From contig JAZTYO010000045.1 of assembly GCA_045636945.1 (NCBI GenBank), positions 1-62,653 on the forward strand: a stretch of DNA of 62,653 bases. Direction: 5' to 3'. The stretch is from UMGS172 sp045636945. GTDB taxonomy: Bacteria; Bacillota; Clostridia; Oscillospirales; Acutalibacteraceae. Positions 7,541 through 16,198 of the stretch are shown one piece after another (within the stretch, counting starts at the first letter, position 1; every line of letters begins with the position of its first letter). A program made the translations under genes and the position numbers. The notes under the pieces were generated by a model, which worked only from the letters and a program-made list of their open reading frames with translations, was not told the DNA's origin and ran no database searches.

Positions 7541-8500
7541 ATGGCCGAGTTTTTGAGTAATGCGTGGGAGCTTACTTTGGGCTTTTTCAAACAGCTTTTG
7601 TTGGCTTTTGCCGACTTCCGTATTCGCGATGCCATAGATATTCTGATAGTTGCATTCGTCATCTATAAGGCCATAGGCTTCTTTAAAGAAACCCGTGCGA
7701 AGGTGCTTATAAAGGGTCTTTTGGTGCTTTTGGGTATTTGGTTTGTGGCTCAATGGTTTGACCTTATCAGTATCAAATGGCTTTTGATGAAATTCTTTGA
7801 CTACGCTATTATAGCGGTCGCTATTATATTCCAGCCTGAACTTCGCCATGCACTTGAGCGAATGGGTCACAGTAAGCTCGGTAATCTTGGTGGCTTTGGC
7901 GGTGCTCAGACCACTGCCGATTCCGAAGCGGTTAAAAAGAGTGTTGATGAGGTTTGTAAAGCTTGTTCCGCGATGCAGGAGCAGAAGATTGGTGCTTTGA
8001 TAGTGTTTGAACGTTCAACCCCGTTGGGGGAGGTTGCCGCTACCGGTACTTTGGTCGATGCTAACGTTTCGCAGGAACTCGTGGGCAACATCTTCTATCC
8101 CAAATCTCCTTTGCACGACGGCGGTATGATTGTCAAGGATTGCCGTGTTGCTGCCGCAGGATGTATTTTACCGCTGACCTCTAACAATGAATTAAGCAAG
8201 GCTCTCGGAACACGACACAGGGCAGCCGTCGGTATGAGTGAGTCATCCGATGCCGTCGTTGTTGTCGTTTCGGAGGAAACCGGTGTTATTTCGGTTTGTG
8301 CAAACGGTGTCATTAAACGCGATTATAACCAAATGACCCTTCGTGAGAGGCTTTATAAGGAGCTTATAACGGTTGAAGATGAGGGCAAGAAGAACCTCTT
8401 TACCCGACTTTTTGGTAAAAAAGACCGTTCGAAGGATGCAAAGGCTACAGAACAACAGAACGTCGAGTCAGTCGACGCCACCGAAAACAAAGAGCAGTAA
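7541..8500 (+). CDS. cdaA: Diadenylate cyclase CdaA
   Basis: This membrane enzyme makes the second messenger c-di-AMP from two ATP. It has three N-terminal membrane helices (about residues 15-90) and a DAC domain with the nucleotide site LHDGGMIVKDCRVAAAGCILP and the GTRHRAA motif. The usual DGA is DGG here, a conservative change that need not abolish activity. The C-terminal 35 residues are charged and low in complexity. An ATG at 7523 is in frame, but GAAAGG (7525-7530) is correctly spaced for ATG 7541. The next gene is its regulator cdaR, the standard Firmicutes pairing. The third common partner, glmM, is not adjacent. Confidence 0.93.
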   Translation: MAEFLSNAWELTLGFFKQLLLAFADFRIRDAIDILIVAFVIYKAIGFFKETRAKVLIKGLLVLLGIWFVAQWFDLISIKWLLMKFFDYAIIAVAIIFQPELRHALERMGHSKLGNLGGFGGAQTTADSEAVKKSVDEVCKACSAMQEQKIGALIVFERSTPLGEVAATGTLVDANVSQELVGNIFYPKSPLHDGGMIVKDCRVAAAGCILPLTSNNELSKALGTRHRAAVGMSESSDAVVVVVSEETGVISVCANGVIKRDYNQMTLRERLYKELITVEDEGKKNLFTRLFGKKDRSKDAKATEQQNVESVDATENKEQ

Positions 8501-8536
8501 TACTCGGTATAATAATCAGAAAGGAAGTGACGGAGT

Positions 8537-9886
8537 ATGAAATTTCGACCCTTGACATTTATTAAAAATTTGTTTGACAACAAGAAGTTTTTGGTTGTAT
8601 TTTCGCTTGTTTGCGCCGTCATTTTCTGGCTCGTTATCGATATATCCGAAAATCCAACGAGAGAGATTACCGTTTCGGATATCCCGTTGGTAATTGCCGA
8701 CCAGACCGATGATAACGGTGGTACCTTGAAGGTGGTTTCCGAGTATAACGGCAACGTTTCGGTTACTGTCAGCGGTCCGGGATATATTGTCAGTACGGTT
8801 GACAAAGAGGATGTCCGAGTTGCTGTTGTCTCGTATGCCGACGTTAATTCTCCCGGCACCTATGTTCTTAACCTTACTGCCGAGCTTGAGACCTCGGGCT
8901 GTACCGTTGTCAAGATATCCCCGTCGTATATCAAGGTTGATTACGACTACGATACCGCTACCCAAATTCCTGTTGAAGTAGACACTTCGGCATTTTTGAA
9001 GCTTTTGCCTCAAGACCGTGAGATTTTCAAGGGTGTTCTTAAAAATAAATCCGACGGTGCAGATATAACCAACCTTGCAGTAAATGGTCCTTCTGAGGTT
9101 ATAAATTCGATTGTCAAGGTTAAGGTTACGCCCGACATTCCCACTGACACAAGCCCAGAGACCCAGAATTTCAACGGAACTTTAAAGTTCTATGATGCTT
9201 CGGATAAAGAGGTTGACGGTTCTCAGTTGGAGTACAATCAGGATACCTTTGTCAGAGTAATAGTTTACAAGGTTGCTGACGTAGCACTTAAACCTACTTT
9301 CAAAAACTTACCTCTGTGTTATTCTTCAACCGAAAACGGTTTGCCTCCTCTCCAAATAAAGCGTTATAACGGCAACGCAAGGGTTAATCATGATATGACA
9401 CATGTTAAGGTCCGTGGACCTGTTGAGGTCATCGACCGCATCATTGAAACGGGTCTTGAGCTTTCACCTATTGATTTTATGCAGGTAAAACCCGATAACA
9501 CTTCGTTCAACGTTTCGTTCATTCTTGCCGACGGAGTTGAGGTTGTCGATGGTACCGAGGAGATAACGGTTGAGTTGAAACTTGGTTCTTTAAGAACAAC
9601 GACGGTTGAAATTTCACCTTCTCTGATAAGTTTTATCGGTTTGCCTCAGGGCTTGGAAGCTGATTCAACAATCACCAATGAAGCCATAAAGGTTACGGTG
9701 TGTTATGACCGCAACAAAACCACTGCAGCCAAGGCTAAAAGCGGTATTCAACTGACGGTTGACTGTAGTGATATTACAACTCCTTCTAGTGTTACAAGAA
9801 CTATTAATGCTACCGCAAAAGCTAAGGACGTTTATGTGTGGGCAGTTTCTATAACACCTGCAGGAACTACCATCGTTGTAAAATAA
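8537..9886 (+). CDS. cdaR: YbbR-domain c-di-AMP cyclase regulator CdaR
   Basis: A 449-aa protein with one N-terminal membrane anchor (about residues 19-36, VFSLVCAVIFWLVIDIS) followed by a long extracytoplasmic part built of YbbR repeats. In Bacillus and Listeria, CdaR binds CdaA through the membrane and tunes c-di-AMP output. The ATG at 8537 follows GAAAGGAAGTGACGGAGT, and the gene starts 36 bp after cdaA, so co-transcription is likely. A strong terminator follows it. Confidence 0.9.
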   Translation: MKFRPLTFIKNLFDNKKFLVVFSLVCAVIFWLVIDISENPTREITVSDIPLVIADQTDDNGGTLKVVSEYNGNVSVTVSGPGYIVSTVDKEDVRVAVVSYADVNSPGTYVLNLTAELETSGCTVVKISPSYIKVDYDYDTATQIPVEVDTSAFLKLLPQDREIFKGVLKNKSDGADITNLAVNGPSEVINSIVKVKVTPDIPTDTSPETQNFNGTLKFYDASDKEVDGSQLEYNQDTFVRVIVYKVADVALKPTFKNLPLCYSSTENGLPPLQIKRYNGNARVNHDMTHVKVRGPVEVIDRIIETGLELSPIDFMQVKPDNTSFNVSFILADGVEVVDGTEEITVELKLGSLRTTTVEISPSLISFIGLPQGLEADSTITNEAIKVTVCYDRNKTTAAKAKSGIQLTVDCSDITTPSSVTRTINATAKAKDVYVWAVSITPAGTTIVVK

Positions 9887-9899
9887 CAAGCAAAAATAT

Positions 9900-9946
9900 A
9901 ACCGACTGCCGAGCCGATTTTTTGGCACGACGGTCGGTTTTTTGTC
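9900..9946 (+). terminator. Terminator after cdaR
   Basis: Stem CCGACTGCCGAGCC / GGCACGACGGTCGG around a GATTTTTT loop, followed by TTTTTTG. Confidence 0.85.
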
Positions 9947-9987
9947 ACAGACGAGCTGTTCGCCATAGTATATAAAGGGTGATTATT

Positions 9988-10314
9988 ATGGTAGAGGCAG
10001 TAATGGGTATTTTAACGGCAATTCTTTGCGTTTCGGGTGCAGTCGGTATTATTCGGTGGATTGCGTTGAAAATCGCAAGTGCGGGTAACGACGGTAAACG
10101 CATATATGCCGTTTTGCTCGACGGCGAGCAGGCCGACATACGCTTACAAATGATGATTGAAGCTCTGGAATGGGATATTGTCTTGAACGGTGTCAAGGCC
10201 TATGCAATAGACGGTGGACTAAGCACTGAAATGGCCGAGTATTGCAAACTTATTGCAGAAAAACACCGAATAAAATACATCAAATCGAACGAAGTGACGT
10301 CACTTTTTAAGTGA
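9988..10314 (+). CDS. Small single-pass membrane protein, unknown function
   Basis: About 108 aa. Residues 1-27 form one membrane helix (MVEAVMGILTAILCVSGAVG), and the rest is predicted cytoplasmic, with DGEQADIRLQMMIEALEWD and YAIDGGLSTEMAEYC. I do not recognise a named family. ATG 9988 is preferred over GTG 9979 because AAAGGGTG (9974-9981) is spaced for it. It lies 40 bp upstream of recD2 and may share its transcript. No functional claim is made. Confidence 0.65.
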   Translation: MVEAVMGILTAILCVSGAVGIIRWIALKIASAGNDGKRIYAVLLDGEQADIRLQMMIEALEWDIVLNGVKAYAIDGGLSTEMAEYCKLIAEKHRIKYIKSNEVTSLFK

Positions 10315-10354
10315 CTATCTTAAACTTACAAAATATGAAAGGACGGTGAAGCCT

Positions 10355-12565
10355 ATGAAAGAGCTTTTTGAAATAATAAACGGTACGGTTACGCGTGTCG
10401 TTTTCAGCAGTGCCGATACGGGTTTCACCGTGCTTGAACTTGAAAACAGTGGATATACCGAAACTGTTGTGGGAAATATGTCGGGCGTTTCGGTTGGTGA
10501 AGAGCTTGAGATTACGGGAAAGTTTGTGCTTCATCCTACATACGGTCAGCAGTTCAAGGCTGAAAGCTTCATAAAAACCCTGCCGTCGGGAGCTGCAGCC
10601 ATTCAAAGATATTTGTCGTCGGGTGCTATAAAGGGAATAGGTCCTGCCACCGCCCAAAAGATAGTAAAACTATTTGGTGACAGTACTTTTGATATTATGG
10701 AAAACGAGCCATACCGTCTTGCAACAATAAAGGGAATAACACTTCAAAGAGCAAAGGAGATATCCGAAGAACTTAAAGGTCGCAAATCGTTGCGCGAGCT
10801 GTGTATGAGATTGGCTCAATTTGGCTTGTCGGCCGATGAATCGGTTTCGGTTTTCAAGGTGTTGGGCGAAGGCGCTGCCGAAAAGGTGGAAGAAAACCCG
10901 TACGTTCTGTGCACACCGGGTATCGATTTTGATTTCGAAAGGGTCGACGACATTGCCAAAGGGTTAGATATACCCGAGGATAACCTTGAACGTTTGTGCG
11001 CAGGTATTTTGTACGTTATCCGTCATAATCTTGTCAACGGTCATACCTGCCTTCCGAGAGATAAGGTTATTTCCACGTCTCAGAATTTGCTTGAAACCTC
11101 CGAAAGCAAGGTCGACGACGCACTTGAGGAACTTATAGAACGTAAATTCTTGTATAATTTATCGGTTGACGGTGTGCCGTTTGTTGCTTTGAGTGAACAA
11201 TTCTTTTGTGAACGATATATTGCCAACCGACTTGTCACCGAGATAATGCTTGGCAACCGTGAAAAACCTGTATCAGACAAGGAAATTGCCAAGGCTGAAC
11301 GCGAACTCGGAATAAGCTTTGAGGAGCTTCAGCGACAGGCGGTGTGTGCTTCGGTTGAATCGGGAGTATTTATACTGACCGGTGGACCGGGAACGGGTAA
11401 GACCACAACGGTCAATGGCATTATCAAGATAATGGAAAACAGGGGTCTTAAGGTGGCGTTGGCGGCACCTACGGGTCGTGCCGCAAAACGAATGACCGAG
11501 CTTTGCGGCAAGGAGGCCAAGACCATTCACCGTTTGCTTGAGGTTGGTACCGATGACGACGGTAAGACCCACGTTTTTGCACGTTGCGAGAAAAATCCGC
11601 TTGAACACGACGTTATAATAATTGATGAAATGTCGATGGTCGACGTTGTACTGTTCGATGCTCTTTTAAAGGCTTTAAGACTCGGTACACATCTAATTTT
11701 GGTGGGTGACTCCGACCAACTGCCGAGCGTCGGTGCAGGCAACGTTTTAAAGGACCTTATACAATCCGAAAGGTTTTCCTGCGTAAAGCTGGACAAGGTG
11801 TTCAGACAGGCTATGCAAAGCCTTATTGTCGTCAATGCTCATCGCATAATCAAAGGCGAAGAATCTGACCTTGACCGCAAGGATGCCGATTTCTTTATGC
11901 TTGAAAGCAAAACTCCGTCGAGGGCGTGTGCCTTGGTAACCGACCTTTGTTGCCGTCGCTTGCCCGAAGCATACAACTTTTCACCGACTGAGGATATTCA
12001 GGTGCTTTGTCCGTCCAAGAAGATGGAGCTTGGTACGGTTAATCTTAATAATCTGCTTCAACAACAGTTGAATCCACCCGTTGGGGGAGTCCCCGAGATT
12101 GAGATAAAGGGCTTTACCCTACGCAAGGGCGATAAGGTTATGCAGATTAAGAATAACTACGATATTGTTTGGGAGGATGACAACGGAAACGTCGGAGTCG
12201 GTGTTTTCAACGGTGACGTTGGAATTTTGGAGGATATCGACGTTCCTAACCGTTGCCTTAACGTCAGATTTATGGACAGGGTTGCACAGTATTCGGGTGA
12301 TGAGGTGCAACAGCTAGAGCTGGCCTATGCCGTAACGGTACATAAAAGTCAGGGTAGCGAGTTTGACTGTGTTGTACTGCCGTTGCTTGACTTTCCGTAT
12401 CAGTTAAAATATCGCAACCTTTTGTATACCGCCGTAACAAGGGCTAAAAAGATGCTCGTTGTCGTGGGTAGCAGGGAAGTGTTTAAGGCAATGGCTAAAA
12501 ACGACCGCAAGACCTTGCGCTATACGGCGTTAAGGTCAATGCTGACCGAGGACGGTGAGAAATGA
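10355..12565 (+). CDS. recD2: ATP-dependent DNA helicase RecD2 (RecD-like)
   Basis: A superfamily 1B 5'-3' DNA helicase of about 736 aa, involved in repair and replication-fork maintenance in bacteria without RecBCD. The N-terminal third has the OB-like and helix-hairpin-helix region (IKGIGPATAQKIVKLFG). The motor has Walker A TGGPGTGKTTTVNG, motif Ia APTGRAAKRM, Walker B IIDEMSMVD, motif III GDSDQLPSVGAGNVL and C-terminal VTVHKSQGSEFD plus LLYTAVTRAKK. GTG 10346 is in frame, but ATG 10355 is the likelier start. The stop overlaps the comFC start (ATGA), as in many Clostridia. Confidence 0.93.
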   Translation: MKELFEIINGTVTRVVFSSADTGFTVLELENSGYTETVVGNMSGVSVGEELEITGKFVLHPTYGQQFKAESFIKTLPSGAAAIQRYLSSGAIKGIGPATAQKIVKLFGDSTFDIMENEPYRLATIKGITLQRAKEISEELKGRKSLRELCMRLAQFGLSADESVSVFKVLGEGAAEKVEENPYVLCTPGIDFDFERVDDIAKGLDIPEDNLERLCAGILYVIRHNLVNGHTCLPRDKVISTSQNLLETSESKVDDALEELIERKFLYNLSVDGVPFVALSEQFFCERYIANRLVTEIMLGNREKPVSDKEIAKAERELGISFEELQRQAVCASVESGVFILTGGPGTGKTTTVNGIIKIMENRGLKVALAAPTGRAAKRMTELCGKEAKTIHRLLEVGTDDDGKTHVFARCEKNPLEHDVIIIDEMSMVDVVLFDALLKALRLGTHLILVGDSDQLPSVGAGNVLKDLIQSERFSCVKLDKVFRQAMQSLIVVNAHRIIKGEESDLDRKDADFFMLESKTPSRACALVTDLCCRRLPEAYNFSPTEDIQVLCPSKKMELGTVNLNNLLQQQLNPPVGGVPEIEIKGFTLRKGDKVMQIKNNYDIVWEDDNGNVGVGVFNGDVGILEDIDVPNRCLNVRFMDRVAQYSGDEVQQLELAYAVTVHKSQGSEFDCVVLPLLDFPYQLKYRNLLYTAVTRAKKMLVVVGSREVFKAMAKNDRKTLRYTALRSMLTEDGEK

Positions 12566-13281
12566 AACTGATAGATAAAATTCTTGAGGTTTTATATCCG
12601 TCGCGTTGCGCCTGTTGCGGTGAATTGAACGGTGGTGGGCATCTTTGCAACGATTGTGAAAACGCTATTTCAGAGCAACGCATAATCGGTAAACTTTGTC
12701 GGTACTGCGGTCACGAAAAGCACAACTGTCAATGCAATAAATACCATTATCTTTTCGAGGGTGTTTGTGCACCGTTTTATAACCGTGACACTGCTCAGCA
12801 GGGTGTGTATATGTTCAAATTCCAAAATGCACCGTACTGTGCCGATTACTTCGGTAAGCAAATGGCCGAAACGATTAGACTTCGTTTCAAAAACATAGAA
12901 TTTGATGCTGTTTGCTTCGTTCCGTCAACCAAGAAATCCTCCCGAAACCGCAAGTACGATTACGTTGAACTGCTTGCCAAGAAGGTTTCTAAGGAATTGA
13001 AACTACCGTTGTCACCTAAATTGCTCAAGAAGATTCGCGATACCGAAAAGCAACACACCTTGACAAGTGACAAACGGCAATCCAACGTCAAGGGTGCATA
13101 CAAAGCCACAAAACATATCGACGGAAAAACAGTGTTGCTTATAGACGATATTAAAACAACGGGATACACCTTGAATGAATGTGCCAAGCAATTAAGAATG
13201 ATGGGTGCTGATAAGGTGTATTGCGCCACTGCCTTGCTTTCTGCAAATATGTCTTGTAATGGAAGTAAAAATGGAATATAA
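12562..13281 (+). CDS. comFC: ComFC-family phosphoribosyltransferase-like protein
   Basis: A 239-aa ComF family protein. The N-terminus carries a zinc-ribbon-like set of cysteines (CACCGELN, CNDC, CRYCG, CQC), and the C-terminus is a type I PRTase fold with the PRPP-loop motif VLLIDDIKTTGYTLNEC. In naturally competent bacteria ComFC works with ComFA in DNA uptake; its enzymatic substrate is not settled, and many non-competent Clostridia keep it. It overlaps recD2 by 4 bp. No comFA is present in the window. Confidence 0.88.
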   Translation: MKLIDKILEVLYPSRCACCGELNGGGHLCNDCENAISEQRIIGKLCRYCGHEKHNCQCNKYHYLFEGVCAPFYNRDTAQQGVYMFKFQNAPYCADYFGKQMAETIRLRFKNIEFDAVCFVPSTKKSSRNRKYDYVELLAKKVSKELKLPLSPKLLKKIRDTEKQHTLTSDKRQSNVKGAYKATKHIDGKTVLLIDDIKTTGYTLNECAKQLRMMGADKVYCATALLSANMSCNGSKNGI

Positions 13282-13316
13282 TAGACGTAAAGAAACCTTA
13301 AATGGAGGTGGATTGT

Positions 13317-14345
13317 TTGCCGATAGATCTTGCTATTGATTTCGGTACGTCCAAAACCGTGCTTTTAAGCGGTAACAAAATAATACTTGAACAACCGACG
13401 GTCGCCACAGTTGACAGTGAAACCTGGGAGCCTGTTGCTTTCGGCGACAAGGCAAGGAATATGATTGGCCGTCTGCCCGAGCATCTTGAATCGGTGTTCC
13501 CGATACAAAGAGGTATGATTGCCGATTACGACGTCGCCGAACAGATGCTAACCGAGTACTTTACAAACTCGTTGGGAAAGCACCTTATAAAACCGAGGGT
13601 TATCATAGCTATGCCGTCGGGTGCAACCTCTATTCAACGCCGTTCGCTTGAAAATGCCGCCGAAATTGCAGGTGGTCGAAAGGTTCAGGTTATCGATTCG
13701 GCCGTTGCGGCAGCACTCGGTATGGGTCTTGATTTTACCCGTCCGGGAGGCAAGATGGTTATAGATATCGGTGCAGGTGTTACCGATATTGCAATGTTGT
13801 CAAGCGGCGGTATCGTTCAGTGCGATTCGGCGCCTATTGGCTCGCTCGATTTTGACGATGCAATTATCAAATATGTCAGAAAAGAGTTCAACGTGCTTAT
13901 CGGACAGCTTACCGCAGAAGAACTCAAAAAGCAGATAGGCTCGGTAGTTCCACGAAAGGAAGAAGTCATTATCAAGGCAAAGGGTCGCAACCTTTTCTCA
14001 GGATTGCCACAGCTTTTTGATATAACCTCTACCGACGTGTATCTTGCTATGAAGGATACTGCTCAAAGCTTGTTCAGTGCCATAAACAGTGTAATTGAAC
14101 GCACACCTCCCGATATTGTTGCCGACGTAATGTGCGACAAGATATACGTTACAGGTGGCGGTGCCTTGGCCAACGGAATGGCCGAGCTTTTGGGTAAAAA
14201 CCTCAATACCGATATTCTCGTTCGCTCTGATGCCGAATATTCGGTTGTAAAGGGTGCTCAGGCAGCCTTGAAGCAACCCGAACTTATAAAAAATATCGAC
14301 TATCAGCTCAGAAATATTCAAGACCTTATCTCAAACCTTGAATAA
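13317..14345 (+). CDS. mreB: MreB/Mbl-like rod-shape actin homologue
   Basis: About 342 aa, an actin-fold ATPase that forms membrane filaments guiding cell-wall elongation. The phosphate and adenosine motifs are recognisable: LAIDFGTSKTVLL at the N-terminus, VIDIGAGVTDIAMLSSGG for phosphate 2 and VTGGGALANGMAELL for the adenosine site. The start is TTG 13317, placed 6 nt after GGAGGTG (13304-13310); the earlier ATG at 13302 overlaps that ribosome site. It is a lone copy without mreC/mreD, so it may be a paralogue (Mbl or MreBH type) rather than the main mreB. Confidence 0.88.
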   Translation: MPIDLAIDFGTSKTVLLSGNKIILEQPTVATVDSETWEPVAFGDKARNMIGRLPEHLESVFPIQRGMIADYDVAEQMLTEYFTNSLGKHLIKPRVIIAMPSGATSIQRRSLENAAEIAGGRKVQVIDSAVAAALGMGLDFTRPGGKMVIDIGAGVTDIAMLSSGGIVQCDSAPIGSLDFDDAIIKYVRKEFNVLIGQLTAEELKKQIGSVVPRKEEVIIKAKGRNLFSGLPQLFDITSTDVYLAMKDTAQSLFSAINSVIERTPPDIVADVMCDKIYVTGGGALANGMAELLGKNLNTDILVRSDAEYSVVKGAQAALKQPELIKNIDYQLRNIQDLISNLE

Positions 14346-14396
14346 AAGTAAGAATTTGGGAAATGATAACGTAAAATCTTTTGGAGGGATATTACG

Positions 14397-14936
14397 TTGG
14401 AATTTCAGACAACAAAAACTTACGCAAACCTTATGGCAGCCTTTGCAGGCGAATCTCAGGCAAGAAACAAGTACACTTACTATGCCGCTGAGGCTAAAAA
14501 TGCCGGATTCGAGCAGATAGGCAGAATATTTCAGGAAACAGCCGACAACGAAAAGGAGCATGCCGAGATTTGGTTCAAGCAGCTTCACGGTAATTCGATG
14601 CCGTCGACTGCCGATTCCTTGAAGGACGCTGCCGACGGCGAATGGTACGAATTTTCCGATATGTATAAAAAGTTCGCCGCCGAGGCCGAAGAAGAAGGCT
14701 TTGTGCAGATTGCGGCACTATTTAAAATGGTCGGAAGTATCGAAAAAGAACATCACGAGCGCTTTAAGAAGCTGATGCAGAATATCGAGCAGGGAATAGT
14801 TTTCGAAAGGGACAGGGTACAGGTTTGGAAATGCCTTAACTGTGGCCATATCCACGTCGGAGAAAGTGCTCCCAAGGCTTGTCCTGTATGCTCAAAACCT
14901 CAAAGCTGGTTCGAAATCAAGGCCGATAATTATTAA
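14397..14936 (+). CDS. rbr: Rubrerythrin
   Basis: A 179-aa non-haem iron peroxidase that reduces H2O2 in anaerobes. The ferritin-like diiron domain shows the Glu/His ligand segments AFAGESQARNKY, DNEKEHAE, EAEEEGF and SIEKEHHERF. The C-terminus is a rubredoxin domain with CLNCGHIH and CPVCSKPQSWF. The start is TTG at 14397, supported by GGAGGG (14383-14388) at the right distance. It indicates an obligate anaerobe coping with oxidative stress. Confidence 0.95.
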   Translation: MEFQTTKTYANLMAAFAGESQARNKYTYYAAEAKNAGFEQIGRIFQETADNEKEHAEIWFKQLHGNSMPSTADSLKDAADGEWYEFSDMYKKFAAEAEEEGFVQIAALFKMVGSIEKEHHERFKKLMQNIEQGIVFERDRVQVWKCLNCGHIHVGESAPKACPVCSKPQSWFEIKADNY

Positions 14937-14971
14937 CTTGTAAAAAATTTTGAGTTTTGTTGAAAAAATGC

Positions 14972-15000
14972 TTGCATTTTGCACTTGACTGTGGTATTAT
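14972..15000 (+). promoter_or_regulatory. rplS promoter
   Basis: TTGCAT (14972-14977), 17-bp spacer, TATTAT (14995-15000). Transcription would start near 15007 and leave a leader of about 150 nt. Confidence 0.65.
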
Positions 15001-15006
15001 ACTTTA

Positions 15007-15154
15007 GCATTTGATTTCATCGGTTTCCTTGCCGATGGGTTTGATGCCGTTTAACGACACCAAAGCGGACGGTCCTCTGTCTTTTCGGGTAAACTCCCGA
15101 CATGAGATGTACAAAGTTATGAACGTCTGACAGAAATTTAAGGAGGAAATAAAA
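15007..15154 (+). promoter_or_regulatory. 5' leader of rplS, possible L19 autoregulatory RNA
   Basis: The untranslated leader can form a CATCGG / CCGATG hairpin (about 15018-15036) and a CGGGT...CCCG hairpin (about 15086-15100), then ends in the strong ribosome site AAGGAGG. Firmicutes often carry an autoregulatory L19 leader here. I could not confirm a match to that motif by eye. Confidence 0.4.
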
Positions 15155-15496
15155 ATGGATTTCGTTAAAGAGATTTCTAAGGGTATGCTCAAAGCAGAGA
15201 AACCCGAAATCAAGATCGGTTCTACCGTTCGCGTCCACGTAAGAATTGTAGAAGGTGACAAGTCGAGAATTCAGGTTTTCGAGGGCACCGTTATCGCTAA
15301 GAACAACAGCGGTATCGCAGAGACCTTCACCGTACGTCGTGTATCCTACGGCGTAGGTGTTGAGCGTGTATTCCCCGTACATTCTCCTAACGTTGCCAAG
15401 GTTGAGACCGTTCGTAACGGTAAGGTTCGCAGAGCTAAGCTCTACTACCTCCGCGACAGAGTCGGTAAGGCCGCTAAGGTTAAGGAACAAATCTGA
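15155..15496 (+). CDS. rplS: Large-subunit ribosomal protein L19
   Basis: A 113-aa ribosomal protein at the 30S-50S interface. Hallmark segments are IKIGSTVRVHVRIVEGDKSR, VFEGTVIAKNNSG, TFTVRRVSYGVGVERVFP and GKVRRAKLYYLRDRVGKAAK. Codons are biased toward those of highly expressed genes. It has its own promoter and a terminator before lepB. The usual partners trmD and rimM are not adjacent; here L19 leads into lepB-rbgA-rnhB-yraN, a common Firmicutes order. Confidence 0.97.
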   Translation: MDFVKEISKGMLKAEKPEIKIGSTVRVHVRIVEGDKSRIQVFEGTVIAKNNSGIAETFTVRRVSYGVGVERVFPVHSPNVAKVETVRNGKVRRAKLYYLRDRVGKAAKVKEQI

Positions 15497-15507
15497 TTTA
15501 TGCAGCG

Positions 15508-15540
15508 AAGGGAGCAGGAATTATCTTGTTCCCTTTTTTG
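15508..15540 (+). terminator. Terminator between rplS and lepB
   Basis: An 11-bp stem AAGGGAGCAGG / CTTGTTCCCTT with G-U pairs and a 6-nt loop, followed by TTTTT. It probably trims transcription into lepB. Confidence 0.75.
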
Positions 15541-15570
15541 CTTATTTTAAGCCGATTGGAGTGAACACCT

Positions 15571-16167
15571 ATGAAAAGTAAAAAGCAGATAAAGGAAACC
15601 CGAAGCTTCTGGAACGAGGTTTACGAGTGGATTGACTGTGCTGTTGTAACCATTATTGCATTACTTATGGTGTTCACCTTTTTGTTTAATCAGGTTAAAA
15701 TCGACGGCGGTTCTATGAACGATACCTTGCTTGACCAAGACCGAGTTATCGTTTCAAATGTATTTTACAAGCCGAAATACGGTGATATAATCGTTATTTC
15801 AAGCGAGGTTTATGATGATACCCCCATTATAAAGAGGGTTATTGCCACCGAAAAGCAGTGGGTTGATATTCAAGACGGCAAGGTTTATGTCGGAGATTCC
15901 AAGGACGATATGAGGCGTGTCGGCGATGAATTTTTGAACACTTATAACATTAATAAAGGAACTGCATCCGTTTTGTCGGGCGGAATATACGGACATCATC
16001 AGTACCCATTAGAGGTACCCGAGGGCTGTGTATTTGTCTTGGGTGATAACCGCGACGTATCGCTTGACAGCCGTACCGCATCGGTAGGCTTTGTAGACGA
16101 GGATCAGATTTTGGGCAAAGCGTTGTACCGTATTTATCCATTCGACAGGTTTGGAAGTATATATTAA
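15571..16167 (+). CDS. lepB: Signal peptidase I
   Basis: A 198-aa membrane protease that removes Sec/Tat signal peptides outside the membrane. One N-terminal anchor (about 23-42) is followed by the catalytic serine in GGSMNDTL (Ser48), the catalytic lysine in IIKRVIA (Lys88) and box E GDNRDVSLDSR. The single-anchor layout matches Gram-positive SipS-type enzymes. It lies upstream of rbgA and rnhB. Confidence 0.94.
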   Translation: MKSKKQIKETRSFWNEVYEWIDCAVVTIIALLMVFTFLFNQVKIDGGSMNDTLLDQDRVIVSNVFYKPKYGDIIVISSEVYDDTPIIKRVIATEKQWVDIQDGKVYVGDSKDDMRRVGDEFLNTYNINKGTASVLSGGIYGHHQYPLEVPEGCVFVLGDNRDVSLDSRTASVGFVDEDQILGKALYRIYPFDRFGSIY

Positions 16168-16198
16168 GAAGTGTATTTTTAAAAAAAGTAGGTAAATT

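Noticed and set aside
15045..15131. 28-codon upstream ORF in the rplS leader
   Set aside because: There is no ribosome site before its ATG and no known leader-peptide logic for rplS; likely chance.
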